64,000 nucleotides of DNA from Xylocopa sonorina. Lineage: Eukaryota > Arthropoda > Insecta > Hymenoptera > Apidae. Within the stretch, counting starts at the first letter, position 1. Each line of letters starts with the position of its first letter. Below are positions 49,127 to 62,700 of the stretch, in pieces. The translations under genes and the position numbers were made by a program. The notes beneath the pieces were generated by a model, which was not told the origin of the DNA, searched no databases, and saw only the letters and a program-made list of their open reading frames with translations. The DNA lies in contig NC_135200.1 of the NCBI RefSeq assembly GCF_050948175.1, positions 2,108,001 to 2,172,000 of the forward strand, read 5' to 3'.

Positions 49127-51166
49127 AACAAAATTCATTCGGGACGGAAACATATGGTTTTTGAATAGAGTGCTCTGATTCTACGTGTTTTATATTCCTA
49201 ATTAAACAATGATATATATTTTCTTCTCTAATTAAATTTAAATATATGTCATTTTTAAGTAGAAATATTACTTTTGTAAATTTTCAAACCCATAGATAAT
49301 ATGTTCATTTTTCATTATATTTAACATAAAAAAATATCTAATATAACTTTTTTGTAATTAGAAATATTATTTCTTAATCTGCAACAATTAAAAATTATTT
49401 TTATATGTTGAATACAAGTTCATTAACTTTGAATCACATTCTAGTGAACGCAACAAAATTTATGGAACATTTATTACATAATGAATTTACATGAAGGGGA
49501 GGCCTTGAAATAAAGTGCAATCGTCCTTTTTAATTGCTTTTCTTGCTGAAAAAAGAAGGAGAAACTATTAATAATTTTTTAATAAAAGTTTGATAATATC
49601 TCACTTCTGAAAAGTACAAAAACATAGTATTTTTCTATTAATTAGTAACGTTTTCTCATATGACGATATATATTGTAAGTGAATATAAATAAGTGGATAT
49701 TCAGCAAACAAAAGTTTGGAATTTGATTTTATTTTTCAATTTGTTTAAGTATCATATAATTTTTACTCTTGTTACTATGCGTAGCAATAAAGATTTTATT
49801 TTATGAATTTAGTTTATTTTCCATCTTTTTTCAAATTTATATCTTATTATACGTAAATGATACTTATAAATTTTAGGTATGCATTTAAATAATTTATTAT
49901 TAATTATACATAATTGTGAATGTCTATAAACAGTTAATTTGCTTTACATATAATTCGAATTACTTTAATTACAGAATATAAATTTTGCTATTCTTTATAT
50001 GACAATCTTCATTTTTGTTTTCGGCTGAGAAGATCAATAATATATAACCGAAAATGCATAATTTCTAAAAAAAATATGTATATATGTAAATAAAAAAGAA
50101 GATAATGGGTTTTTGTAATAATGATAAGAAGATAGTAATGGAAGCACTCCAGTAATATAATTGAAGTGCACATATCTTAGTCTCATTAAAAAAAAAATTG
50201 TATATTTCTAATATGATTGCATAATAAAAAATATTAGTAAAAAAAAAATAAATTTAATATAGAAATTACCTAATCTAACCATCAAGCATCTAGAGTTTTT
50301 TATTATTAATGTATGTGTCAATACCTTTAAATAAATGGCACTTATCACATGTTAAATGCCAATAATTTGTTAAAAAGTATTGTAGTGATTTCATAATACT
50401 ACTTATATACATACTTTGTTACGGATATTTTGTTTTAGAACATAAATATATCTAATTAGTTTGTAATTATTTTCTGTGACAAGTATCATAAATGTAAATC
50501 AATTACAATGCACGTTTCCTTCAAACACTATAAATTTAGAACAATTAAATAACTGAAACTGCAGAATTATTTAATTGGGAAATAATGTCATAATCTTAAA
50601 CAATAGAATGTTATAAATTTTACCAATATTTCACATGGTTACAATTTATTAGTGTTTTTTTAATAAAATAAAACAAACAGATAAAAGCAAACATAAATTA
50701 TAACGCATGCTGTTTATTGTCAAGAATATCATTGAGGAATGTACATTAGTGGAACAGATTTAATTTATATTATAATCATTTCATTTTGTACTCAATGCAT
50801 GAAATCATTGACTCCTATTTTTCGATTATTTTTTACAGAGTAAAATAATTAAACTTCAAATTTATACATTAAAAGTGCTAATGAAGTGATTCAACTGTTT
50901 TATATCATAAGAATAAAATAAAATGATAATTTCAGAAATTAGTGAAAGTTGTGTGAAGTAATTGATTTTTGTAATAAATATCGAAATAATTGAGAATATC
51001 AGTGTAACAGTGCTCTATCCAACAGTACTGTAATATATATAAATTGTCACTTAATATTCTTAAACCTCGAGATTTACTTTCTCAATTTTTTTTTTATTTA
51101 ATAGATATATCACTGCTGAGCTAATCGCTACAATTGTAATACTGCTGCATCTCTTGCCTACTCCTG

Positions 51167-51680
51167 TTATAAAAAACATATTAGTTTTTAATTATTATGC
51201 ATTTAGCTTTAAATTGTTACCAACATCATAAAAATTGGTCCATTATTTTTTAAATTATGTGATCTGAATTCCTATGACAGAAAAAAACTAAAATATTCTT
51301 TCAGAAACGATGTTTTTATTAAAACTAAAAATTTGAGTTTAATATTGAAGATTCATTTAATTTATTACATTTCAATACTTGGTTTTGCCCCCCCTCAAGC
51401 ACCGACGACTCGCAATTAACGATGATCAAAAAGGCATTTTTTTTTTTAAATACTACCAAGTATTGAAATGTAATAAATTAACTAAATGTTCAATGTTAAA
51501 TTTAACTTTTTCGTTGTAATTTAACAAAAAACATCGTTTCCAAGCGAAGAATATTTTAGCTTTTTTAGTTCATTGGAATTCAGGTCATATAATTTAAAAA
51601 ATAGTGGACCAATTTTTGTGATGTTGGTATCAATTTAAAGCTAAATGCTTAGTAATTAAAAATTAACATATTTTTTATCC
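51167..51680. repeat. large imperfect palindrome (fold-back), arms about 220 bp
   Basis: Bases 51167-51383 are matched, reverse-complemented, by 51455-51680 at roughly 80% identity. Shared blocks include GCATTTAGCTTTAAATTG, AAAATTGGTCCA, and the innermost ATTTCAATACTTGGT. The 71-bp loop is compositionally distinct (CCCCCC run, GCACCGACGACTCG). It contains no coding frame. It could be a fold-back transposon remnant or a source of hairpin RNA. Confidence 0.85.
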
Positions 51681-52457
51681 CTTAGGTGCACCATTTTTCA
51701 AAAAATTTACTTTATGTGCGTATCTGGAGGTTGAGTCGATTTACTTACTCGTGAGTGTATATATATCGTCAAAATAGTACGAAAAAAATGAATAAGTGAC
51801 AATACGTTTCACTCCACTTCTATGTTTTTTTAATTCATTAAAATTTCAGTCTCTTACAGAATCCAATGTTTTATTTCTGATATATCTTTATTAAATTTTA
51901 TAGAAGTAGTGCAATGTCCCTATTGAATTGCAGGCACTTGCAGACTATGTACAATACCATTGAATATCAAAATACGTTCAATAGCTTTTCCTTGTGATGT
52001 TATCTTAGAAGCAGTAATCGAAACAATCTAATAAAATCTTGCACTATTTTAGTTTAACGATCGTAACTGCACTATGCCACTCAAAACCGACATGCGTTCC
52101 TTGACGCAATTACTAATTTAGTTTTACGCTTTATTTGCATATTATATTTGGTGAGAATATTCTGATAAAATTAATTTGTTTACATTCACACACTCCTGGC
52201 ATGTCGTAAAAGTTAGCAAAAACGAAAATAAGAAGAAAAGAGAAAGTATACAAATGTTTGTTATAAATATAACATTTTTCAAACATGTATAAAGAAATCG
52301 TATTTCTTAGGAGTAGACTAAATGTACGCTAATGGTATCGTGCGCATAAATTAATCGAATTAGTTAATTCTTTCTTCTCTACTCCATCTTTTTTTCGAAT
52401 GATCAACATATTCCACTATGAAAATCCACACGAAAACATGCGTCTGTCATATTGCAC

Positions 52458-53331
52458 TTATTGCGCTGTCGGTGGCGGTGCAGAGGGACCATCGTTCGAA
52501 TCCTAAAAAAGTCATATTAGAATAACGATAAAATTTTAATTTGGCAATGTGGCACTTACGCGTTCGTTATCTCGGTCTTTAGTCGTGTCGTTTCTCAATT
52601 GACGAAGTGAGTTTGGTCTAAATGCGTACATAAGAACAACGAACGCAATAATTAAGCAAGTCATCAAAAAGTTTGAGGACGACGAAATATCCTGTGGTCC
52701 CGGTACTAGATGATAAAAATTGGTAATTAAATAGAAAAATTAATAACATTAATAAAAGAATAAGTGCTTACATCGCGACACGTTGAAACATTCATTGTCC
52801 GTGCAATAACTTTGGCTCCGCCGCAACTGGAACGATAAAATGTTACCCATACAGTATTTAAACGTTAAGAAAAGTTTGTAAATAATTGAAAATCGTTAAT
52901 TTCCAGATAAATTTCATAAAAATGAATTGATGCATTAAAAAATGTTTACAAAATCATTTGTTGAGGCATATTTTTGCTGATCGAATGAGAATAAAAACGT
53001 CGTATAACAGCGTACATCAATGAAAAATAGCTTATATTAAATGCAATCATATTTGCCTATATAATATATTGTAATATTTTTTTATACACAATGCAAACAA
53101 TTTAATAATATTTTTTCTGAATATACGCATATATGATATGTTATCGGTGAGCATGATATCTGTGAGTTACATTTTTATAAAAATTAAAACCACATTATAT
53201 AAAAGAAAAAGAGATAGATAAGATAAAAATTTATTTTCAATTTGATAGCTACTTACGATAAAAAGCAGGTGTTGCATGGCCAATTCATGGTTCCATATGC
53301 ATTCGCACAAATCTAATCCCTCGTCATCCAT
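52458..53331 (-). CDS. SMIM14: small integral membrane protein 14 (SMIM14)
   Basis: A short, conserved single-pass membrane protein of the endoplasmic reticulum with poorly known function. Exons 53331-53257, 52826-52772, 52705-52560 and 52502-52458 sum to 321 nt, 106 residues, close to the vertebrate length. Seen: the conserved N-terminus with CECIWNHELAMQHLL; RRSQSYCTDNECF; the LPGP motif; a membrane helix at about 56-72 (FLMTCLIIAFVVLMYAF) followed by RPNSLR; and a Pro-rich end (GPSAPPPTAQ). All exons are below usual ORF-finder size and were found by joining phases. A non-coding 5' exon may lie upstream (53.3-54.7 kb). Confidence 0.93.
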
Positions 53332-55067
53332 CGCGAAATCTATGTCTGAAATTGAATCGACGGTTATGGAAGGAATACACCAAGCGCTTAGAAATATATG
53401 TTATTATAAACCGTGCATGCAATTAGACACGTGTAATAACAATTGTTCCGTGGAACAAATACCATATCTTGTTATTCAAATAATATACATTCCTAATATA
53501 TATACGTGCAGTACGATGGATATAAATCGGTATAAAACGTTAAATCAAGTACGTACTCATTTAAAGCTGTGTATCGAAGCGACTATCAAAAACGAAAGGA
53601 AATACGTAATACATATACATACATATGCATGTATCTATCAGAACTATTCACAAGTTAAAGTTACCTGACATGCAAGTTTATTTCGCGATAATGATGTACT
53701 TAGCGATGATGTTATAGTTAATGATATAATTTGAAAAACAAACAAACATTTTGCAACACTTATATAAGGTATATAAGGTATTCGCAAGGTTTGCCGTAGA
53801 ATGTATCATTGCGTGTATTAATCAAAATGTCAGAAAATTTTTGTACGTTATATCAATATAATAGTTTATAATTCATATAAAAAATTACATTGTAATAATT
53901 AATAAAATTTATTAAAACTTGTAAAAACCATTTCCCATTTCCCTTCGGGAAACATACTTGTACATACTGTATAATAAGCACAGTGTAATATCTGTACTAT
54001 CTGAAAGCCACGTACAATATACGATGTTCATTCATATGTACATGTGTTTATCTTCGTGTTAGCGTTTTACTATATGTAATTATTTTACAGGTCTTTTAAG
54101 AAGTTAAAAAATGATATTGTAAAACAGTTCGAAATGGAATACTTTAATGTTTAGAAATAGTATATAAAATGGGTACAAGCTAGCCAAGTAGTTACATTCA
54201 ATACGTGTGAAATTCTACAATACGGCAATAATTAAAATTAGAAGGACTGTACGGGTACAAAAAGTGGACTTATCAAAAAATCGTTTAATGCAATAAAAAA
54301 AAACAAGAATGTATTTAATATTACGATTTATCGAACAAAATGATGATTGAACAATGATTAATGATTCAATGATCGTTTATATCTCGTTGGTATTACCGCC
54401 AAATGGTGAAAAAAAAGAGAAAAACAATGTCACAAACGAAAGATAAACGCGAAAAACAAAAAATGCATAAGGAATAGTACTTTTACTTACTTTATTAGAT
54501 GCAATGAAAGCGGAAAACTGTGCATTGAAATATTTACCTTTTTAACGCTCTGGTATTTGACACTGTAATAAAATAATGAACTGCACCGTATTTACATTCA
54601 ACACAAGTCAGCCATTACGTTCGTCCTGCTGTATCTCGAATGTCGCAGTTGAATGCTTAAGCTGGACTTTCATTGGTGCACTTTATAATGCATCAAACAG
54701 CAATTTGACGTATGACAATTGGTCACTTTCGAAACTGTTAAGAAATTGTTTTATTCTGTCCTCGTTACAATTATAAATATTATCAATAATATGATGCAAT
54801 AGAATCGATATTTTTTATTATTTATAAAAATATTTATAACAGTTGTATTTTATTTAACATATCTCGTATTTTTTCATTTACACTTTACATGCATATTAAA
54901 GATATTACATAACATAATGATACATAATTCCGTATTTAAATAATAAAATACATTAAAATAAAAAATGTTTGAAAGATATGGTAGATAAGCTCAATATATT
55001 TTATTGCAAAAAATTTCACGAACATTCCGATTATAATATTTATTTGGCAGTGACAACAAAGTTAATG
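53332..55067. other. intergenic upstream of SMIM14 and downstream of TAF7
   Basis: About 1.7 kb. The left part should include the SMIM14 promoter or leader; a somewhat less AT-rich block at 54575-54700 (CGTTCGTCCTGC, CATTGGTGCAC) is the best promoter candidate. The right part likely holds TAF7 3' UTR. Open frames on the plus strand here show no family resemblance. Confidence 0.4.
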
Positions 55068-56770
55068 CTATCCTAATTCTAAGTCTTGAATCTGGAATAA
55101 AATATTGTGACATTAAATACACAAAAATATTATGGCATAATTAATACACAAGAGAAATTACGCACCTCTTGAACTTTTTGCATTTCTTGTGTCAGTAAAT
55201 TATCCAATATTTCTTGAAATCTTTGCCTCAATTTAACATTTTCGATATTTGCAATTTCCAGTTCTTGCTGTTGCCTTCGTTGTCGTAGTTCAGCTAATTC
55301 GGCATGTAGAGTCGCAAGACGAGTTTGCAGTGAATCTACAATGTTTAAGTTTGAAATATTTCTTAATACATGTATAAGCGATATAAAGTGAAATTCAAAT
55401 ATAAATAATACCTTTTGATACAGGGGCAGGAGGTAAATCTGAAAATTCATCTGGAATAATATATTCTGAATGAAACTGCTCAACTTTGGGTACTTTTAGT
55501 AAAGAAGTATCTTCTGTTTTTACTGGTCCTTCTGTTTCTATGTTATTATCATTTTGGAACATTTCTTTGCTAAATTCCGTAACAAGATTACTTCTTGTTG
55601 CCGCGTTATTACTAGATCTTTCTGAATACGTGGCATGCATAGAATTAGAATCAGATACTCTACTATCCCCAGAAAGACGACTATTTTCATCCAATTCCAT
55701 TACATTTATGTTAGCATCCTCGTCGTCTTCTTCACTATCGCTTACAGGTTCACCAAATATATCGTGTTCAGCTATAGATACAAAATAATAATACACTACT
55801 ACTTCTCCGATTATTTCATATGACAATTTATACTACTTACCAACATCAAGACTTTGGGAAGTATTGCCATTGATGCTTTCTCTTTTGGTTTTCACTGTAC
55901 CAGACGATGAGACTTTGCTTGGCTTTGATTGATCTTCATCTTCGCAGATTACTTCCCATTTGACATTAACTGCATCGTTATCTACTCTTAACAACCGTTT
56001 CACTTCCTTTTCAATTTCCGGTGCTTCCACATATTTCTTTTTCAAAGTTTTCCTGAATCTTCTGCGCCTCACATTTTTGGTAGGAGGAGTTATACCATGT
56101 GGCCACAGGAATTTCTTATCTACTTTATTCGGGTCTTTCTTCTTTTGCCTAACTGGTGATTCTTCATCTGTTGTTGTGTGATCATCTTCTTCTTTACAAA
56201 TTAACATCTATCGATATACAGAGAATGTAATATATTATAATTTATGTATCAATTGCGTATGAAAACTGTTTAAGAACTATTGAAAATAATTTTACCTGAC
56301 ATATATCCGCTGTTTTATAAAAACTCTTATTATCAATGGTTTTCAAGGACTCTACAATTGTCGGCAAATCAACAATCTAAATAATATTATTTTTAATATT
56401 TTTCTGATATATAATGATATATAAACAAAAAAGCGTAATAATAATTGTACCTTTCCGTGAAGCAACCAGTGATCAAATCTAACCTCACCATAACGCATAT
56501 CATTTTCTAATTTTATGCTTAGTCTGTCTTTCAGAGGTAATCCACTACGTAAAATTTCTCGTAAAACTCTAGACGGCTCCTTAAAAAGTTAAATTATTTA
56601 TAAAAATTGCGTTTGTGACATTTCATCTTTTATTTTTTTCATAAGTTTAAATAATTTTAATTAGATAAAAAAATGAAATATACCGGTGGCAAACGTAAAA
56701 TAAATTGGCTTTCCAATTCTACTTGTGGTTCGCTACGATTTTTACAGTCAACTTGCGGATGGCGATTCAT
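55068..56770 (-). CDS. TAF7: transcription initiation factor TFIID subunit 7 (TAF7/TAFII55)
   Basis: TAF7 pairs with TAF1 in TFIID and restrains its acetyltransferase until initiation. Exons 56770-56684, 56579-56451, 56376-56296, 56207-55841, 55771-55412, 55335-55166 and 55091-55068 sum to 1218 nt, 405 residues. Seen: the TAFII55 N-terminal domain at about 18-180 (ESQFILRLPP, MRYGEVRFDHWLLHGKIVDLP, VESLKTIDNKSFYKTADICQ, KFLWPHGITPPTKNVRRRRF); an acidic and Ser-rich middle (GEPVSDSEEDDED); and a C-terminal coiled coil (LATLHAELAELRQRRQQQEL). The last exon encodes only seven residues (IQDLELG). Confidence 0.95.
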
Positions 56771-58154
56771 GTTTTTTCAAATCTATATATTCCAAATTCA
56801 TAAAAATTAAGATCACATAACACGATGCTTAAGAATTACCACACATATTTGATATATATTAAAATTTAAGTCTCGCCTTAATACAATTTATTGATAACAT
56901 AAAGCAAACCCAGAAATATTAAAATAAAACATTATTATAAGAATCATATCTTTCCACGCTTATAAGTTCGTAAACACTGGCTGTCTGTATTGAAGTGAGT
57001 ATAAAATGAACCTAAGTACAGATTGAAACAGGCACATATTTTATTACAGATAATGTAATGATTACATGCAAACTTGCAATGTAATATAAACAGAGAAGGT
57101 ACTTGGATAATTTAATTAAAAATTTAGTGATATAATTCATTTAATTTATTAAATTATTTTTAAAAGACAGGTAAAAGTTCTTAGTTTGTAATAACGTCAT
57201 TTATGACGTAATGACTAGCCACTGTTCAGTATGTTCAATGTGAAGGAATATAGATAGCGTTTCTCTTAAATTTCGTTTAGTTCTGCTTTGAACGTTACAT
57301 TTGAACGTGTCGCTTAGTTTAATTTGTAACTCACGCTTACAAATCATTATATTTTATAGAAAATTGATTTCTATATTATCTATTTTACTTGTTCAGCGTA
57401 ACATGTGATGATAAACATGGGCCTTAATAAATTCCGGTAAATAAATTCGTAAACTCAATTTTTAAATTAATAATCAACACATCACAATTAATTCGAATAG
57501 AGCACAAAAATTATGTATTGCGAGTTCACAAAAATTTGCATCATTTTTTACTTTTTCAAATGATACAACTATATCGGTCTACGTAGCGCACTTTACATCA
57601 ATAATTTCGACCCATCGAATCATTATTCACGCGCAAATTTCCGAAACTCTTTTAGTCAAGACCGTCAATTTATAGTGTTGCGAACAGAACAGAATATTCC
57701 GCGTATTATTTTAAATGAAACATTATACTTTTTCTTCATGTTACATATCTCACTGATCAATTGAATAATGAATTTGGTTGGATCGCATTAACGTGCATAA
57801 TTGTTTCGTTGCTGCAAGAGACTGGGATCGTGTTATTCGGTGGAGGCAATTCTCGTTCGTTAAAATGTTCACACCTCATCGGCTCTGCACCAATAATAGA
57901 GAATGCAAATGCGGCATTTTATGCGTCGTACGTTTTCATTGTGAATAACTTAGAAGGTCCATATGTTTATAGTTAAGGTATAACATGCAGTAAGTGATCA
58001 ATGGAACATCAGACTTTGCGCTCGCGCCGTCGTACATCTGACATCTATGTACATATATCGCTTTTTTTTTGCTTCGAATGTTTGTAATTACATTAGTGAA
58101 GGTTCGCTTAATTTTGCAAGGTGTACCTCGAGAATATTAATCGTATATGTATAC

Positions 58155-58186
<32 letters not shown>

Positions 58187-58831
58187 ATATGTATATATAT
58201 ATATATATATAATGGTAAAAATAAAATACGCTTTGCCGTTCCTTGCATTTTAACACTTTTCATTACGTGTTATAACTAATCACTGTAATCCACAAATATT
58301 GACTGGGGAGTTCAAAACCAGGTATGTTGTGATTGCTTTATATAATGTTCTGTTTTGTACAGTTTGCAGTATATAACATTCTGCGTTAGCAATTATTCGT
58401 TTCATTTTTTTTTTTAATATCAAATGATAAATGACATATGAGCACATTTTGCATATCACCATAAATAACATTTCCTTTCTTATTTTTATCTCTGTATATC
58501 TTATTGTACCCTGTTGTACTTGTTTTTGCAAAAGAATATGTCATGCAAAATGGCACAGATGTTTAAATATCATTACATAGCATTTTATGATAACATATAT
58601 TACATGCTCGGCCCATGTTATGATTTGTGTCACTATCCTAGTAATTGCTGATATTCTATCATGTGATTATTTCTTACGTTCTACTTTATATATATGTTTA
58701 TTTAAATTTTTCTATTAATGGCCGATATCATTGGTATCGAAAAACTTCCTTTCCAATTTTTATTTATAATTTTGCTATGAAATTACCTATTAAGCATATC
58801 AAACATGTTTGTTTAACATGATAGATCCACA
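56771..58831. promoter_or_regulatory. divergent intergenic region between TAF7 and the ORP8-like gene
   Basis: About 2 kb between outward-reading genes. Seen: paired inverted CRE/ATF-like half-motifs ACGTCAT (57194-57200) and ATGACGT (57203-57209); a CG-containing block around 57570-58040 (CTCGCGCCGTCGTAC), likely the ORP8 promoter or leader; and a TATG/TA microsatellite at about 58160-58211. No coding frame is supported. Confidence 0.4.
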
Positions 58832-59633
58832 ATGATCTCCCAGCCAATTGGGGTACCTGGGGGTGAACAGCGATCCCAATCAGAAACCCATTCTATATCT
58901 GTTGGAAGTACTTCTGATTCCTTCAAGACTATGACTCCACCAAATGTTAGCAGATCGCTTAGTAATCGTAAGTATTATTAGAATTTGATAAATTTTCATT
59001 TATCTTTATGTTATCAAAAGTAAATATATTGCGAAGGTTTTTTAGAAAGGAGGCAACTGTAAAACATGTTATTTACAGATGTCTGTTTTATTGTACACTT
59101 ATGTAATATGTATGTGAAAATGATATGTTTGTTCCATTAAAAACAAATTATAAAATAACTTCTATTTACTGCAATGTAATTAATCCAACAGTCTTGAAGT
59201 AGATTCCTTGATTTTGTTTTTTTAGGAAATAATTTTTAAATATAAATATATTATCTATATGCAATTTTATGCAAGGATTTTATTTTAATAATTTTTTATA
59301 TGAAGTAATTATGCGACAATTGTAATTACAATTTAAAGGTGTTAGTGACAGTGGATATGGTACATTACCAAGTAAACTAGGTAGGCTTATTAATATGTAT
59401 TGTGTGTATACAGTAGTAAGCCTCAGTATTAGAATCACAGAAATCAATAAGTAGATGTGTACAATATTCTATTTTCAGATTATACATAATATTAGCATTT
59501 TCTCATTTCCAATAATTTTATTCTATCATGCCCTTCTCAGCGGATTTACTATAAATAAAATTTAGAACACACACAAATCAATATCATCTGTTGCCTCAAT
59601 ATCTTATTCATTAACATTATCACATTAAACAGA

Positions 59634-59708
<75 letters not shown>

Positions 59709-62700
59709 TATTAGAAATATTAAAATGCTTTCTTATTGGATGTATTAGATTAATATAATACATTCATGCTGTTAGCACATTTTTCAATTTATTAGTATAT
59801 CACAGTATATTGTATAACATGTACATTTATATTTATAACTTTATACTATAGCTAAGAAATACGTCAGCTAAAAAATATAATGTTCTTTAAGAACTGCAAC
59901 ATATTCTATGCATGAAAAACTTTATAGACTTATAGTACTTCTAATGCATGTGTAATTGTTGGATTGCTAATGTTTATACATTAAAATATATAAAATGTAC
60001 ATAATATGAAGAAATATATGATGTCTTTATAATAAAATATATTTTTTAATATTTTTAATTATTTTTAATTCAATTTGTTTGGTTGTATTTATAAAATTAT
60101 GAATTTGTATAAACATTTACAGTCTAATAATATAAATGTATTTCTCTATATTTTGAATGATACAGTATTGTACATTTTTATATGTTTATTCTGGTGTATG
60201 CGAGCTTTTCTTCCAAACCCTTGCATGTAATGATTGCATACATTTTATTTGATGCTAAAGTTTCTTTGCTCTTATAATTAAATAAATCCAGAATTTTATA
60301 TCTTATTATATATTATTATGTTTAACGTGAATTCTATATGCTGAAATTAATGTTATTAGCAGTTAACAATTAGTGTTGCTAAAATGGATTTACACTTTAG
60401 AATGCAGTTTGGTGTAATCTTAGAATCTATACTGTTGAAGAGCTTGAAAATTTTAAAACTTACAACTCTAAGAAATATATATATAAATATATGTGTCTGT
60501 GTATTATCGTGAAATCATTGTACAAATATATTGATAAACAGTAATTGTGACTGAAAACGAAACTAAATATATAGAACCAGTGGATCAACAACTTCGACGA
60601 AGCAGTGTTCAAGTTCAATCTGCAACATTACCTAAACTTCCATCAACTGAGTCTCTATCAACAAGTGTAAATTTTACAACCGCAGCACCTCCACTATCTC
60701 CAGGTATAAATATAAAGTTACGTTAATATCATAATGGGCAATGATTTAAAAATTTGCCAAGTGCTTTTTAACATTTTGTGTAAATTAATACTATTTCCTT
60801 ACTTGTTCAAGTAGTTGATTAGTTGTAAGGAACTGTATGATTTTTTATTTCTTGTTTCGCTTACATTTCCTTTTATATTATGCATACTATTATTGAAATC
60901 TGTAAGTTCAGAAATGTTATTTTTGTATATTGTATAGTTTCTTTGGCTGAACAAATTATTAAATATGTGTACTGCATAAATTATTATAAATACGAGTGAA
61001 TAGAATATTTCTGTGTAATAGTTATATGAATAAAATTCATAGTTTATAAGCACTACATACAATATATTTTCTCTATTTTTGTTTAATTTGTAGATAACGT
61101 AAATATATAATACATCATAGCAAATATTCTAAGATAAAACAAACTTTTTTAAAAGAAGAAATAATAAAATAAGGAATTATAGATTTTAGTATAAAGAGAT
61201 GCTAACTGCATAATGCATTATGTTAATGAAATCTATTATATTAAATGATTTTATTTGTATGAAGTACAAAATTATTATCGTGCTTTTACAATATGCAGCT
61301 ACATTCTGCTTTTTTAACAATTTGATATAACTTTTTAATTATGAAACTTTGTATGCGATAATAAGTTTGTATTCTTGTAAAATTATTAAATTCATGTTAG
61401 TATTAATTAAATTATTAATATTTGCTAAGCTTGTTGTACGAATGTTTTAAGCTTAATTACTTTAAGAGCTTCTAACTTTAATTTATTGTAAATAAACGAG
61501 AAACAAGGCCAAAATTACATTGCTTAGTTTTATAATTATAATATTTTACATGTTAATTCATCAATGATAAATAAGTCATTTATCAGTCACGAGTAAATAT
61601 TTTCATCTGCATATTTCAGTCATTCTGCAAAGCCTATCATAAATGTCTTTTTTGTACATGTTTATTATATTTATACATTTAATACAAAAGTTTAAAATAA
61701 AGATTCATAAAAATGATTAAAAACCATAAAATTTTAATATATATTAGTATATTAGTTTTATTTTGTAGCTTATTTAACTACTATTTGGGTTAATTTTAAC
61801 AAATAAATATTTTGAGTAATAACTATTGAATATTGTTTGTGTTAACTTCTTTTAAACAGGCATCAAATTAACATTGATTATTAAATCAATATTTAACTAA
61901 TGTAACTACATTTTTATGCCGTTATAACATTGATATTTCATTACTATTTAATTTGTGAATAATTTCTTTGTTGTAGGATTATCTACAATGGGAGAAGCCA
62001 ATCAAAAAGCAGATAATTCATCTGACAAGGTACAAAGTCATTAACTTGTATAAAAACATAGAAAATGTCATTTTACTTTATTGTAAAATAATTTTCAGTC
62101 TTTAGATTCTTGTAAGCTAACAAGAAAAGAATCGTATAAGGCTCAAAGAAAGAATTATCGAATGGAAAAGAAAAGGGTTGCCAATGAACTTTTAAGTTCA
62201 TTTAAGGATCCAACTGTTATAGTAATGAGTGATTGGCTTAAAGTTCGTGGCATGTTCAAGAGTTGGGTAAAATTGTGGTGCATTTTGAAACCTGGCTTGC
62301 TATTGCTGTACAAAAGTCCAAAAACAAAAGTGCTTATCTCTAACTAAAAATATTTGTTCATTGCATTCAAAATTATACTATATCATATAATCATTACAGA
62401 GCAATCATTGGGTGGGAACTGTTTTGCTTAATACATGTCAAGTGATAGAACGTCCGAGTAAAAAGGATGGATTCTGCTTTAAATTGTTTCATCCCTTGGA
62501 ACAATCAATATGGGCACTAAGAGGACCAGAAAAAGAAGCCATTGGTAAGTGAAAAATGTTTGATGTGCTAAATTGAAAAATATATTTCTATTTACTTGCT
62601 TTTTTCAGGTGCTGTTGTACAACCATTGCCATCATCTTACTTAATCTTCAGGGCTCCTTCACAGGCAGCTGGTAAATGTTGGCTAGATGCGCTTGAATTA

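Larger units (their letters stand above)
47620..52457. other. gene-poor stretch of about 4.8 kb with repeat debris
   Basis: Contains the ZCCHC8 3' UTR at its left and the SMIM14 3' UTR at its right. Between them are a decayed transposase-like fragment (48627-49126) and a fold-back palindrome (51167-51680). No intact gene is supported. Confidence 0.5.

Noticed and set aside
52485..52500. GTTCGAATCC resembling a tRNA T-loop
   Set aside because: No tRNA arms or A-box around it; it lies in the last SMIM14 exon.
53276..53668. 130-codon plus-strand frame antisense to SMIM14 exon 1
   Set aside because: No family resemblance, and its start overlaps the conserved SMIM14 coding exon on the other strand.
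55486..55788. Plus-strand frame opposite TAF7
   Set aside because: Shadow of the acidic/Ser-rich TAF7 exon; composition is explained by the sense strand.
57761..57976. 72-codon frame upstream of ORP8
   Set aside because: No recognisable domain and no phase-compatible link to the ORP8 exons; could be leader sequence only.
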